Assembly (NCBI GenBank): GCA_022225965.2
Contig: JAKJXP020000007.1
Coordinates: 1-64,000 of the forward strand
DNA length: 64,000 bases
Reading direction: 5' to 3'
DNA from: Diatrype stigma
Taxonomy: Eukaryota > Ascomycota > Sordariomycetes > Xylariales > Diatrypaceae
Shown one piece after another: positions 1 through 11,695 of the stretch; within the stretch, counting starts at the first letter, position 1, and each line of letters starts with the position of its first letter. Both the position numbers and the translations under genes were made by a program. The notes beneath the pieces were generated by a model. The model had not been told where the DNA came from and ran no database searches. It saw only the letters and a list, made by a program, of their open reading frames with translations.

Positions 1-1277
1 GTGGATTGCGTTGCAGGTTGCGCAATTTCGAAAAATCCCGAATGGATGGATTGCAGAGGGTGGTGTCCACCAAATGGTGGACATCACGTTGCACAGGTTG
101 CGTTGCTTGACACCCTGCCTATTGCCCACGGGAATATTGCTGTCTTTTGGAAGTCAGCGTCGTCGTAACGTTATTTTCGTTACATCATTGGCTATCGAGA
201 AGAAGTTGCGAGAGAGGCTCCAGAGATCGACATGGCAACAATGGTAACAACTCGCGAATACCGCGTCGACTAGCAGGGAAGCGGCATGCAAAGCGGTATT
301 CTAGCAGCCGTGTGGAATATAGCAGGTTCAGGGAATGGATGGTCGTTGATTACCCAACTGTCCCATCTTTCTGTGAAATATGGATCGAAGTTCAAGTTTA
401 TACACTTGACCCATTTCGTAGTAACCAGATGCGAGGCTCCTTTCGAATGCAGATCCTGGTTTTCCTTTGGAGGTTATAGTGAATAATCTGTTATGAACGA
501 AATGACCGAGTTCGAGAAGAACAATGCGATAGGTGGGTCTAGGCTTGCTTATTAACGAACATCAGTGCTCCCAGCAATTGTTATGGTCGATGTTAAAGTA
601 GAATATTGGCCAGGTGGATAGGAAAAACGTTATGACGTTTAATGGGAAAGTTAAATAGAGAATAGACATACTATTTTCCAATTTACAAAATAGACGTAAG
701 CCCAAATAGATATGATTTTTTTGTTCTTGTATTAACCTAGGCGCTGTGTGCGACTTTATATATTGTAAAAGGGGGTTTGCTTTGGTATTAATATGAGCCT
801 CATCTGGAACCATTGATGAATCTATTCATTATGCGTACTGGAACTCGAGGGACCTAGAATTTACTCTCCCGAGGTCCATATAAGCCTGCAATTGTTTCCG
901 CGAGTGGTGAATGCCGATTCGAAGTTACAGGCAGAGCTAATCTACCCTTATCTATACTGGGCAAGTCTTGCTTCGAGAGATTTCAACATGATATGCCTTG
1001 TTCCTTCCCCACCAACACATCTTGAAACAATGGAACTACATCGTTCCTGCACATTACGCAGATGTTTAGGCTGCTACCTACACCGAGTGTATTTGAAAGG
1101 CAGTCGCGATGGCTCCCACATCTAGGCAGCAGTCAAGGTCCTTTTGCTCAGGAGACCGGCTCATAGCCTCGGATACGATCCAATATATATAAAACCCATA
1201 ACTCCAGAATCCCAGCACCCCAAAAATTCACAAGAACATCAAAAGCATCCAATACCGGAGATCTTCCCATCGCCATC
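1..1277. other. Gene-free left flank
   Basis: I see no convincing coding sequence here. The open frames are short, lack codon bias and do not resemble known families. The stretch at 560-800 is AT-rich. The only element I can support is the TATA box just upstream of the AT-hook gene. Confidence 0.6.
1184..1194 (+). promoter_or_regulatory. TATA box of the AT-hook gene
   Basis: The sequence TATATATAAAA lies about 84 bp upstream of the start codon at 1278, a normal distance for a short fungal 5' leader. The downstream leader is A/C-rich, as usual for filamentous fungi. Confidence 0.5.
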
Positions 1278-1945
1278 ATGCCACCCAAGAAGCGTGGTAG
1301 ACCGGCCAAGAAACATGCGCAGCCCGCTGCTTCTGACGCGCCCGCAACGCCAGCTGCAACTGTTCGGACCTCGTCCGCTCAGTCGCCCGCTCTGTCCTCG
1401 CCCATCCTAAAACGCCGCAGCCCTTCTGCCGGGAGCATTGCCGAAGCTTTACCCCCTCGCAAGAAGCGCGGCCGCCCTCGCAAGCAGCAGCCAGTTGCTC
1501 TTGTCCGCGTCCACTCCAGCTTGGCTGGAGAGGGACCAGCTGAAAACATTGAACTCATCTCGACTACTAGCCAAGTGAAGGTCATCAAAGATTCACAGGA
1601 GGATGATGACGCCGATGGTGATATTGGTGGTGACAAGCCAGCCATCACTGCCACCACTGATGGCTTCACCCAGGGGCTCAAGGATGCCATGAGAGAGATC
1701 TTCATTGGGAATGCTATGGAGCAGAACGGAGGCCTGTGAGCAAGCACTCCTCCTGCAGGACTTCGAATCATGCCGTATCACGAGGACTGACTAACTGATG
1801 CATGTCCAGGTGGATCCCCCATGAGGCGGCCTTGCAGATGCAGCAAGTCTTCGCGCCAATGTTGCCTCTCCCGGCTGGGGCTGTGTTTGTTGCGGCCGGG
1901 CTCGTCGAGGCGATTCGTGAACACCTCACATTGAAGCAAAAATAG
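1278..1945 (+). CDS. AT-hook DNA-binding protein (197 aa, 2 exons)
   Basis: Two exons, 1278-1735 and 1810-1945. The 74-bp intron begins GTGAGC, carries an ACTAAC-like branch site and ends CCAG. Ending the protein at the in-frame stop at 1737 would cut it just where the donor lies; splicing adds 44 residues starting WIPHEAALQ. Two canonical AT-hooks are visible: KKRGRPAKK at residues 4-12 and RKKRGRPRK at 61-69. They lie in a low-complexity Ala/Pro/Ser region, followed by an acidic patch (SQEDDDADGD) and a helical C-terminus. AT-hooks bind the minor groove of AT-rich DNA, so a nuclear, chromatin-associated role is likely, but no catalytic domain is present. The specific function is unknown. 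The start is the first ATG after the TATA box. Confidence 0.75.
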
Positions 1946-2332
1946 GTCTTTACCTACGGCGAGCTGGCCCTAGCAGAATCCTTCGAGGTCTCATTGAAGT
2001 GTAATATTGGGATGGCTATTCCGGTAGACATGTGCAATGCTTATTGCTGGAAGGATATAGTCATCATGGCTGCCAACAATTTGGAGGCATAGTTGTGGGA
2101 GTCTAATTAGTATCTTCCTCATCTGTCGTTGCGCGACCATCGAGACGGCACCCTTTATCTCCTACAGATATTAAATGACACCCATATATTAGAACTTAAA
2201 TCTCTTGCTCTTGAGACCATGGTGCACATGATTTTGCTTTGTGAAGTCCTCTCCGTTTCGTCTTCAACCCTCTATATGGGGTCGCGGTCTCCGTCACCCC
2301 TCCTGACGTAGTGGGATACTGGAGGCTTGGGG
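1946..2332. other. Intergenic between convergent genes
   Basis: This is the shared 3' side of the AT-hook gene (+) and the small membrane-protein gene (-). It holds only short, unsupported open frames. I see no repeat or RNA gene. Confidence 0.5.
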
Positions 2333-2797
2333 TTATTGACTCCAATCTCCGAACGCAAATGCACATGCGAACCCTCCAAGGCAGATCAAATGCACGGCTA
2401 AATGGGCGACAGGCCCACCGAGCGTCGATGAAGAATCGGTTTTATTCTCTTCTTCTTTTTCAGGCGACGTAAGACCGCGACCGCCAACATTAGCAATGCG
2501 CAGACGAGCGTATGCCCGATAGCACGGCCAGACATGGTACGTGCCCAGCGCGGCGGCGATCCACCGACAGGTGGTGCTGCTGCTGTTACCGAAGCCGGGC
2601 TCGGCGGGCTCGAGCAGCAGCACGGCAAGGCACACGGCGCTGGACGAGAGCAGGAGGCCCCCGTACTGGCGGAGGATCAGCCGCGCGGCAGGCGAGCATG
2701 CCGGCAGCTGCTTCTCCGGGGTGAAGATGAACGACAGGGCGGCCGCCGTCTCGACCACGGCGTGGAGAGCGAAGGGCGCCTGGGTGGGCGTGATCAT
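2333..2797 (-). CDS. Small integral membrane protein, function unknown (154 aa)
   Basis: A single-exon frame. I chose the ATG at 2797 (MITPTQAPF) because the upstream in-frame extension to 2965 is polar and lacks protein-like character. Four hydrophobic segments are visible: around residues 8-25 (FALHAVVETAAALSF), 35-60 (GLLLSSSAVCLAVLLL), 75-95 (CRWIAAALGTYHVW) and the C-terminal 20 residues (LAVHLICLGGFACAF). A KEEENK linker precedes the last one. This gives a four-helix membrane protein. Proteins of this size and pattern are common as hypothetical proteins in Sordariomycetes; I cannot assign a function. The gene is convergent with the AT-hook gene. Confidence 0.6.
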   Translation of the reverse strand: MITPTQAPFALHAVVETAAALSFIFTPEKQLPACSPAARLILRQYGGLLLSSSAVCLAVLLLEPAEPGFGNSSSTTCRWIAAALGTYHVWPCYRAYARLRIANVGGRGLTSPEKEEENKTDSSSTLGGPVAHLAVHLICLGGFACAFAFGDWSQ

Positions 2798-4346
2798 TGC
2801 GACTGCGCACCCACCGGCCTGAGCCCCTGGCTGGTGGTTGATGGGATGGATAAGAGGCAATTCCGAATACAAGTAATAGTAGGTACTTCGTTCAACTTGG
2901 CCTCCGCGCCGTGAATTACGGCCCGTGATTGGGGACCTCTTTATAACCTGGAGGCGGAATGGCAAGTTGCCGGATGATTAGATCGAATCTTGTCCCCACC
3001 CCAAGCTTGGACGGCGCTTTGACAGCTAGCGAGGGGAGGGGCACCACTCGAGAAGAGGCTATTACGTTAAAGGGCTGGCCAACTAATAGGTACGAAGTAG
3101 AAATCCACGGATGCTGTAAATGTTCAAATTAACTATTTATTTTCGCATCATTATCCTGCTCTCTCCAAGGCCAACCAGCTGAATTACGGTTTGCGTGAGA
3201 TTCCAACACGCATGTCTCTCCCGTAAGTAACGTATGTAGCAGCGGCCACCAACTAATTACCAGGTACGTACTTCGTAGTTGGTAGTAATACGAACGACCG
3301 TTGGAGGGCCTCGGCCTTGAGGCTTGAGCTGTCACGATAAACTAACCTAGATTGGGCTATCTGCAAGGGGTCTGGTCAGCCCCCGCTCCTGCCAAGCAAG
3401 CTGTCGAGATAAGAATAAGCGATCCCCGCCATCATCTCCCTACCGACTTTGGGGTTATGGCTTGTAAGACTCGATAGTATCACAGGTGTTTCAGAGGCCC
3501 GGTTCTGTTCATACTGGGTAAGCTGGCACCGGTAAGCCGAGGCATCCTTTTGGGACATGAGTCTATCTGAAATCCAATTACCGTGCCCCTATCACGATAT
3601 TACGACGGTAATGGGAGGATGAAACGCTTGAAACCGCCTGGCGTCTGCATTCGAGGGGCGTGCGAACTGATGGTTAACACATGAATGCATGTGTGTAATG
3701 CCAATCCCCAGGAACCTTCAGCCAGGTACATGTCAACCTACCACATTGAACCTACATACATCGTACGTAGGTAGTATTAGCCAGTCCTCACTGCCATGCA
3801 CTGATCATAAAGTTTTACTACATATAGCAGATGCGGACCCTAACCTAGCGCTTGTAGCCTGTCCCAGTTGGGCAATACCCTAGGTATAGTGCGTAGGCAA
3901 GTTGTGTCGTCATTGGTCGGTCAGGAAGCTGATGGCCGATCTCATCCCTCCCATGTCCTAAATGTCTTGACGTATTTGTTCATATGTTACCTATTTCATC
4001 TACCACATGCAAGTCAAGCCAGTCTACCAAAGTGAATTCCTTGGCAAAATCTCAACAACTTTTCCTGTCCCGTCGTGTTCTGCTTTTGATCATTTGTTTC
4101 TGAAGTGGAAGAGAGAAAGAACTTGGACTTCATTTCAAGTAAAAGACACTCAATTGACCTTGTCAATCTCACCATCGTCCATTGCTGAACCCGCATTTCG
4201 AGTGTTGACCGTCACGAGTCTGCGAGACTCGACTGATTTCTCTCAACCCATTCCTACCCATATGTGCTCCATCGCATACTACATAAGAAGATAATATTCG
4301 TAAATCATTCATATTCATCTGAGTATCCATCCGCCACCGTACGATC
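2798..4346. other. Intergenic between divergent genes
   Basis: No supported gene. It contains two copies of the dispersed 9-mer: TACGAAGTA at 3091-3099 and TACTTCGTA at 3269-3277. A near-match is at 2884. It should hold the promoters of both the membrane-protein gene and the polyketide synthase. Confidence 0.5.
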
Positions 4347-5806
4347 ATGGCGACATCAGAAGCATTCGGGGAGCTGGGTCTCTCCATTGTTGGGCTAGGC
4401 GCCCAATACCCGCCGTATTCCTTGAAACCCGAAGAGGTTGAAAAGCTCGGTACCAAATACTATCCAGATTCGCCTGCGTAAGGTCTCAAGTTCCCTCGTC
4501 GGAGGCCCTCTTTTTTGACCATGTTTCCTCCAGTATGAAGAAAGTCTTAAGCATAAATCGATACACTGGAATTGAGACCCGCTCGTCCATAGGCAATTCC
4601 GACCACCCCCTCGTGAACAAGCCTCAGGCGCCCACAATAGCCGAGCTGCACGAGACATTCATGTCCGACGGTGTGCCATTAGCCGTGGAAGCCTCGAGAA
4701 AAGCGATAGCCGAAGCCCGAATCGATGCCTCCCAGATCACACATATTGTTGCGACGACTTGCACGGACAGCGCCAATCCGGGATTTGACCACTTCGTCGC
4801 GAAGGGGCTCGGTATAACGCATCAGATGGAGAAGGTTCTACTGCATGGTGTAGGCTGCTCGGGCGGTTTGGCGACGCTTCGAACCGCAGCGAATCTGGCG
4901 CTTGGGCATAGCTTTAGAAGGAAACCCGCAATAATATTATGTGTTGCTCTCGAGGTCAGCACCACTTTTGTGCGCAGCGAGCTGGACAGCATCGATAAGC
5001 TACAAGAGACGCGCATAGGCGCTTGCTTATTCTCGGACTGCGCCAGCGCTGTGGTGTTGAGTAATGGCATTGGAGCGCCGACAGGAGAACCAGTGTACCA
5101 ACTGCTCGGTTGGGACCACAGGATCATCCCAGATACCGAGGCAGACCTTGGTTTCGACGTCGACCCAGTGGGGTGGAAAGTCGTCCTGACCCCACGGGTG
5201 CCGAGCTTGACGGCCAACGTGTTGGCGCCGAGCTTTGCGGATTTGCTGGAGAGCGTGCCAAGCTTGCCGACAGAATACCAAGAAGCAAGAGACTTCGACT
5301 GGGCCATGCATCCCGGAGGCGCAACGATTTTGACGGGGGCCGAACGCGCGATGGGCATCTCACCCGAGCATATGCGCGCAAGCTATGACACGTACATGAA
5401 CCGCGGCAATTCGAGCTCGGCGACGATATTCAGCGTCATGGATCGGTTGCGCAGCAAGGAAATGGACGCGCTCGCTCCCGGTGGGCGAGTCCGCGAGTAC
5501 ATAGTCGGCTGCGCGTTCGGTCCTGGCATCTCGGTGGAGATGTGCATGCTGAAACGAAATATGGGCGCCCGCAACGTCGGCGGCATCCAGACCCCGCCTG
5601 AGACCGACAGCGAGGCCAGCACGAGCGAGACGGGTGGCGACGACCAAGATTGGGCGAGCCTTGACCCCAAGGACTCGGTACCCGACACGCCAGAACCCGA
5701 AGCGGAAGCAGAAGCAGAATCCACAACGACGACGACAACGATAGCAACAAATACGGGAAATGAGAGGTTTATAACCGAGGCATTAGCAGACGTTGATTTA
5801 GACTAA
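4347..5806 (+). CDS. Type III polyketide synthase (chalcone/stilbene synthase family, 467 aa)
   Basis: Exons 4347-4477 and 4534-5806, with a 56-bp intron (GTAAGG...CTCCAG) that keeps the frame. Type III synthases are homodimeric ketosynthases that condense malonyl-CoA onto an acyl-CoA starter without an acyl-carrier protein. The thiolase fold motifs are present: nucleophile Cys152 in GVGCSGGLATL, His303 in WAMHPGG, Asn336 in NRGNSSSATIF, and the GCAFGPGISVE loop near the end of the catalytic core. Fungal relatives make alkylresorcinols, alkylresorcylic acids and pyrones from long-chain acyl starters; the actual product cannot be read from the sequence. After the core comes an acidic, low-complexity tail of about 85 residues (repeated AEAEAES and Thr runs) absent from plant enzymes. 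No P450, methyltransferase or regulator lies beside it. Confidence 0.93.
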
Positions 5807-6313
5807 GCGCGACTTGAGCGAGTTGAGAGAGCGAGCTAGCCAGCACTGGCGTACGTGAGTACATTACATAGAAGATAATTGTTAAGATGATCTGGAATTT
5901 GCTCATGATAGGCACATCATAAGTAAGCATGCAAGTGTCGATGAATGTGATTGGCTTCCTGTATTTTGGTGCCGAACGACACCTTAATTGGCTCTAATTA
6001 AAAGGTGCTTATATACGCGAGATAATGTAAACCCTCCCAAGACTAAAGAAACACATGTTATTGCAAAAGGCCACTAGACCAATATATAATATACCATGGA
6101 TGTAGGCAGCTAGATACAGCATAATTCATAATTAACCACCTACTCCTTATATTTCAGAGAGACGAGAAGAATGGGGGGAGGGGGGATTGGAGTCTTGGCG
6201 GGTGGGAACTCGACCGGCCTCCTTTCTCCGACTCACCATTCAATCCTACCTTCAGATAACTACTTACATATGATAAACACCCCTAACACCCCTATCCTCA
6301 AAGCAAAAGCCGG
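5807..6313. other. Intergenic, tandem genes
   Basis: About 500 bp between the polyketide synthase and the glycosylasparaginase genes, AT-rich in its first half. It has a G-run near 6173-6185. No coding or RNA feature is supported. Confidence 0.5.
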
Positions 6314-7672
6314 ATGGCGCCGCGGTTCTTAACCTCCCGCCACCCCCGAGGTGCACCCCCGCGGATGGCGAACTCGAATTCGCTTCTCCACCGCCGGACT
6401 CTTGTTCTTGCTATCAGTAGCTCCCTCCTCCTGCTACTACTACTCCTTCTCATCATCACCACCTTCATGGCTCCCGGCGCAGCCGGTCGTCGCCTGCCGC
6501 TTTTTGCGCTTGCCGCCTTGCTGCCAGCGGCGACCGAGACCCAAGGTGCTAGCAGCAATGCCAATGCCGACAACTCGCCCGGCCTGCCCATGGTCATAAA
6601 CACGTGGGGCGGCCCGTTCACCGCCGCCACCGACGCCGCGTACCTGGCCCTCGTCGCGCCGGGCGGCGGCGGCGCCTCGGCCCTCGACGCCGTCGAGATC
6701 GGGTGCGCCACGTGCGAGGCGAGCCAGTGTGATGGTAGTGTCGGGTACGGCGGGTCGCCGGATGAGAACTGCGAAGTAAGTTGGTAAAGTACTTAATCAG
6801 TTAGGCCCGGTCGACAAAAAGATAAGAAAAAAAACAGATCATTCTGACCAGCGCAGACAACCCTCGACGCCATGATCATGGACGGTACGACGATGCAGTC
6901 CGGGGCGGTGGCGGGCCTACGGCGCATCAAGAGCGCCATCGCGGTGGCTCGCCACGTGCTCGCGCACACGGCCCACTCGCTGCTAGCCGGCGACCTCGCC
7001 ACCGACTTCGCCGTCGCGAGCGGCTTTGTCCAGGAGAACCTGACGACGGCCGACTCGGCCGCGTCGTGCGCCGCCTGGCGCGCCGCCGCCTGCCAGCCCA
7101 ACTACCGCGTCGACGTCACGCCCGACCCGAGGTCGTCGTGCGGGCCTTACGCACCGCTGCCTCGCAATAACCAACAACAGTCGCTCGTAAACCGAGCCCA
7201 ACCCCGACCCCGACTCCGAGAGCACGGTAGCCACGACACGATCTCCATGATCGCCATCGACGCCGCGGGCAACATGGCCGCGGGGACGTCGACGAACGGC
7301 GCGTCGCGCAAGGTGCCGGGCCGGGTGGGCGACGGCCCCATCGTGGGCAGCGGGTCTTACGTCGACGGCGAAGACGGCGGCGGGGGGTGCGGCGCCACGG
7401 GCGACGGCGACGTCATGATGCGGTTCCTGCCGTGCTACCAGGCGGTCGAGAGCCTGCGGCGGGGCTTGTCGCCGGCCGAGGCGGCCGAGGACGCCGTGCG
7501 CCGCATGGTGCGCCGGTTCCCGGACGTGGCGACCGGCATCGTGGTCGTCAATGCCAAGGGGGAGCACGGCGCGGCCGGGTCGGGCTGGACGTTCACGTAC
7601 GCGTATCGCGGAGGCGGCATGAATGCGTCGGTTGTGGTGAGCGTGCCGCCGGTGGGCGAGTTGACTGAGTGA
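6314..7672 (+). CDS. Glycosylasparaginase (N4-(beta-N-acetylglucosaminyl)-L-asparaginase, 425 aa)
   Basis: Exons 6314-6775 and 6857-7672, with an 81-bp intron (GTAAGT...CGCAG) spliced inside the hallmark motif [21 protein letters not shown]. The enzyme is an Ntn-hydrolase that cleaves the GlcNAc-Asn bond during glycoprotein breakdown, normally in lysosome or vacuole. It matures by autocleavage before the catalytic threonine, here Thr282 in [10 protein letters not shown], which splits it into alpha and beta chains. The substrate-side motifs [18 protein letters not shown] and GATGDGD are intact. The N-terminus has a hydrophobic stretch (residues about 30-47, many Leu) fitting a signal or anchor. 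A second possible start at residue 18 (MANSNS) would shorten the N-terminus. The stretch before Thr282 is longer and more polar than usual, as expected for the autocleaved linker. GC content is high throughout. Confidence 0.93.
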
Positions 7673-8161
7673 TCACTATAGGTACTAAGGGATGACCTGG
7701 GATTCCATTCCACAGGCTTCCATGCAATAATATGGTTGAATGGAAGGTCAATGACTACTAGTAACAATGCAATGAACTTTCAAACAAGTCACTAAGAGTT
7801 ACTCTTGTCGGAGTAGGTTCTACGTGAGATCCATGGAATGGAATGAGCTGTATGATTCGATACACTGTTGAAAGTATGACAACAAAGGAGCCCTTCACTC
7901 GAGAAATATGCAAGGAGCATCTAACTGATAATTTCCGTCACATCCCGCATATATTACATTTCCCCACTTCAGAAACTTCTGTCCCTTTGACAATAAACCA
8001 TTGGACGGTAACATACTGGTGAAGACACTCGCGGTCAAGCTGCTACACAAGCTGCACCTTGCAGATTGGGGTACGAAGATCTCGATGTTCATGGCTGACT
8101 ATCCTAAAATATATCTTCCGCTCCCCCATGTATATACTCCCTTCTGGGTTTATACCAAAGT
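7673..8161. other. Intergenic, convergent 3' ends
   Basis: This AT-rich stretch separates the 3' ends of the glycosylasparaginase (+) and acetylesterase (-) genes. I see no feature beyond ordinary 3' sequence. Confidence 0.5.
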
Positions 8162-9591
8162 CTAGCAAACATTGGGTCCCGCCGCCAGCGTGTCGGCAAC
8201 CCCCTGAGCTACCACGTCGTGGATCGGGTACGTAGGATGTAGTTCGTTGAGCCAGAAGTACTGGTTCACGGGAACACCGCAGCTCTCGATGAAGGTATCG
8301 GGTTCGGGAGTACCACTTTTGTTCCATCGTTAGCCGCTCACTCATAACGTCACAACAGGGGTAACCGCGGGACAGAAAAGGGGCAAAACAATCTAAACCA
8401 GGAAATAGAAAAAAGAAAATGGGAGGGTGGGCGGGCAACCTCATGTACGCATCGCAATACTGCGTCAAGTTCTTCATCTCCGCCGTAGCCGCATAGACGG
8501 TCGGGTCGTCCAGCGCGGCGCCGAAGCTCTGGCTCGAGCTGTACGTCCAGACGTTGGCGTCGTCGGGGTGGGCGGCCTTGAGGTCGGCGGCGAGGCCGGC
8601 CACGAGCTCGTTCCACCGCGCCAGGACGAGCTTCTCGGCGGCGGCGTCGTCGGGCCCCTGCCGGATCATCATCGGGCTGCGGTCGACGGGCGGGACGTCG
8701 AGGAAGACGAAGTTGCGCGCGCCGGCGCCGTACAGCTCCCCGGCCAGCGCCGCGTACAGCGCGAAGATGTCGCTGTACAGGGCCTCGCGCTCCGCCGCCC
8801 CGAGCCACCACGAGTTGCCCACGTCGTTGATGCCGATCCAGAAGGCGAAGACCGCGCCGCTGCTGCCGCCGGCCTCGGCCCAGGCCGGCGCCCCCGGCGC
8901 CGCCGGCGCGTCCCCCGTGTACCCCGCCACGAACTGCGACCGGATCTGCTCCTTCATGGAGACGACGCTGGGGTCGTACGGCGCCACCAGGTCCGAGTCC
9001 ACCGTGGCGCCGCCGTACGCCAGGTTGTACGTCTGCAGCAGCGAGGCGTTGTGCTGCGTCGTCAGGAGGCCGACCCAGTTCGGCCCGTTGGACGACGTGT
9101 AGCCCGGGTAGGCTGGGTTACCCAGTGGGTTATCTGGTGTCGGGTTCGTGGACTTGTAGTCGAAACCTGTGCCATATCGTATGCGTGAGTACGTGCCTCT
9201 CTGTAAATTACCTCGTTTCCCCCTCCGAAGCTGGGACCATCTGGTTCAGGCAGGTAGGTGGCGACTCGAGGGGGGGAAAGCAAGGGAAGGAATAGGGGTT
9301 GCCATCATACCGGTCTGCGAGTAGCTGTCACCACTGTTGAGGGAGCGAGGCTGTTAGCAGAAGTCTCCTCGCTCGCTTTATCCCTCGTTCGTCCATCCGC
9401 GGGTGAAAAACACAGAGACTACTAAAGAAAGAGGGCTCGCCAGCTTACAAGACGAAAGCATATTTGATGTTCTCCCACCCGGGCCAAGCGTCGGTTGCGT
9501 TACAGGCCGACTGTCTCCGCGACGAAGACGGCGACGGCGCGGACAGGGCGAGCGCAGAGCTCAGCGCAACAAGTGCAGCCGAAGACTTCAT
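8162..9591 (-). CDS. Secreted CE16-type acetylesterase (GDSL/SGNH hydrolase, 348 aa)
   Basis: Four exons on the minus strand: 9591-9449, 9333-9311, 9166-8440 and 8315-8162. All phases close. An N-terminal signal peptide (residues 1 to about 17, SSAALVALSSALALS) shows secretion. The catalytic Ser51 sits in KYAFVFGDSYSQTG, which is split over the first three exons. Block II is YNLAYGGATVD, block III is FWIGINDVGNSWW, and block V is YFWLNELHPTYPIHD with catalytic His324. These motifs and the spacing match carbohydrate esterase family 16, which removes acetyl groups from hemicellulose-derived oligosaccharides. In the last block the residues before His are Asn and Glu instead of the Asp of the classic DxxH. 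The second exon is only 23 nt. Plant-polymer degradation is the likely role. Confidence 0.9.
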
Positions 9592-11695
9592 GACTGAAGA
9601 TAATGGCGAACTGTTCAACGGATGTTATATCAACGAAACTCCTACGTGCAACGCTGCATCAGGTCAACACACGACACGAAGAGAGCTTTTGACCGTTACG
9701 ACTGAACGAGCGAACAACACGGTGAAGAGACAAGCGAGTTCCTCTCGACATCCCTCATGATGGGCTAGTAAGAGCGACATGTAAGGCTCTGCTATATATA
9801 TACCTACATATGCACCTATTATCTATTCAAGGCCAGGGTAGCATCGAATAGATGCAAGCCATCCCGATTCCGCCCGCCCTAGGTACATAAATTCCACTGC
9901 AGCCCGCCGGACGGGGGATCTCCAGCTCCTGACGAAATCCCACTTATAGCACTATATCTACGACGACTTGACTACCCTGGTCTCAATTTTGGATAGCGTC
10001 TTGATCGACCAGGGCCAACAGCCCCGTCCTTCTCATTACAACGAGAATTGAGCTGTAATAATTGCTAGGTGGTGTGTTCGCGCAGTACGTGCTCTCGGTC
10101 GACGGTGACGAAGTGAGAGAGAGCAGGAACAGACACCGACTCTTCCCCGTCCTGACTGAAGGTCGGGGTTGCAATGCTTCTACGTGGTATCAGCATCGTC
10201 ATCATGGAAAGAATCATCGTGGGGTGGGGGGCAGGTCCCCTACCTACGACCCCCGGCCGAGCCAGTGTGAAGTGGAGCTTACACGACGGGGCGTAGCATT
10301 CCGCCCCCATCGATCTGTCTATGTAGATATATATGTAGGTATGATATATTGCTATCGTGGATTCATGGGAAAACGTAGCGCCGCCCAGGGCTCGTTTTCT
10401 TCCATCGGGGGTTTCCAGCTGAGCTGAGTCGGGCCAGGGGACTTATCCCCCGTTCTCCTCCAGTTATTACGGCGGAGCGTGAGCTTCCGTTCCGCATCCG
10501 ACAGAAACTGGGAATCGACCCCGTCATCTCTACCAGGCCAGTGGTTGGTCGCGTAAATACATAGATAGTACGTAGTAATCTGGTGCGCGCCTCACAGAAG
10601 AGCTGTTAAAAAGACGTTCACATATAAGATCAACTCTCGATCGTGAGGTGGTTGTATCCTGTCCTAGGCGGTTGGCTCTATTGAAGCCTACCGTGCTTGC
10701 CCCTGAGCGACAATTATAAGCGGCGAAGGTATTGCATCATCCACGGCAATACATACGTCCTGATCATCGATTTACACCCACAAGGCTTCTGTCAAAGCTG
10801 AACGGATGGCTCAGTAGCGCCAGCTGAATACGTAAAGGTGCCAACAGACCAAAAAAAGAAATGAAACTTCTTTGGGATAGTAGCTCGATTCAGTTTAATG
10901 TATATAGTTACAAGATCCCCGTCCCATAATCTACGACGATTCGTGATCGATCCGCAATCCGCATTTCAGCACCACCTCAGTTCAATCTTTCGTAGATAGT
11001 ACCTACACAGAACCGGCTCTATTCCCAGGTGAGGAAATGCATGCGCGCAGAGGAGAAAGGCCTTTGATCTCGAGTTGTATTGTGTAGCAGCACGAGATCT
11101 TGGAAGGAATTAAAGTGGAAGAAAGAGTCATAGGAAAAGCAAATCATAACATCATTACCGCCATTACTCCAATACCGTGTTTCCAGTCCTCAAACCGCCC
11201 CTCAAATACTTGCTAGTTGCCTATGATATATCGAATTGTCGGCGCCCCTCTCCCAAATATATAATGAGATAACCAAATACGAAGTAAAAAAATATCCCCA
11301 TGATATAACCATTCTGGCCTCGTCTATCAACCCACACATATATGTCTGCAGTTTGTGACTTGCAAGAGATACACGCTCGTTCTTAGTTCGCACGAACCAC
11401 CAGTGAATAAGGCAACTCCTGTTGAACGTGTTGACTTTCAACTCGCTATTCCCCCATTCCTGGCACCCAAGCTGCACATGGACAAGAATAACTGGACCGT
11501 GAAAGTCGCTCGAAAAGGATCAGGTAAGAGTAGCAAGCATAGCTCTCATAATACCCGGCGGTGGACCTATGTGATAGTAACAATGCTTCGTTAGCTATGC
11601 TAATCCATTTTTATTGTACCTATGTATTTAGGAAGGAGTTGATTGTCACGGTGACTGACAAGGAAAACGCGCACCTTCACATCAATCACATCACC
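9592..11695. other. Gene-free 2.1-kb gap
   Basis: This holds the upstream region of the acetylesterase gene and the 3' side of the DUF8035 gene. I found no credible coding frame on either strand. One TACGAAGTA copy is at 11278-11286. Several AT-rich patches are present at 10,320-10,350 and 11,220-11,290. Confidence 0.5.
9793..9802 (-). promoter_or_regulatory. TATA box of the acetylesterase gene
   Basis: A TATATATATA run lies about 200 bp upstream of the start codon at 9591, facing the gene. It is the only TATA-like element near this start. Confidence 0.4.

Noticed and set aside
10062..10427. 121-codon plus-strand frame upstream of the acetylesterase gene
   Set aside because: No conserved pattern and antisense to another frame of similar quality; treated as non-coding.
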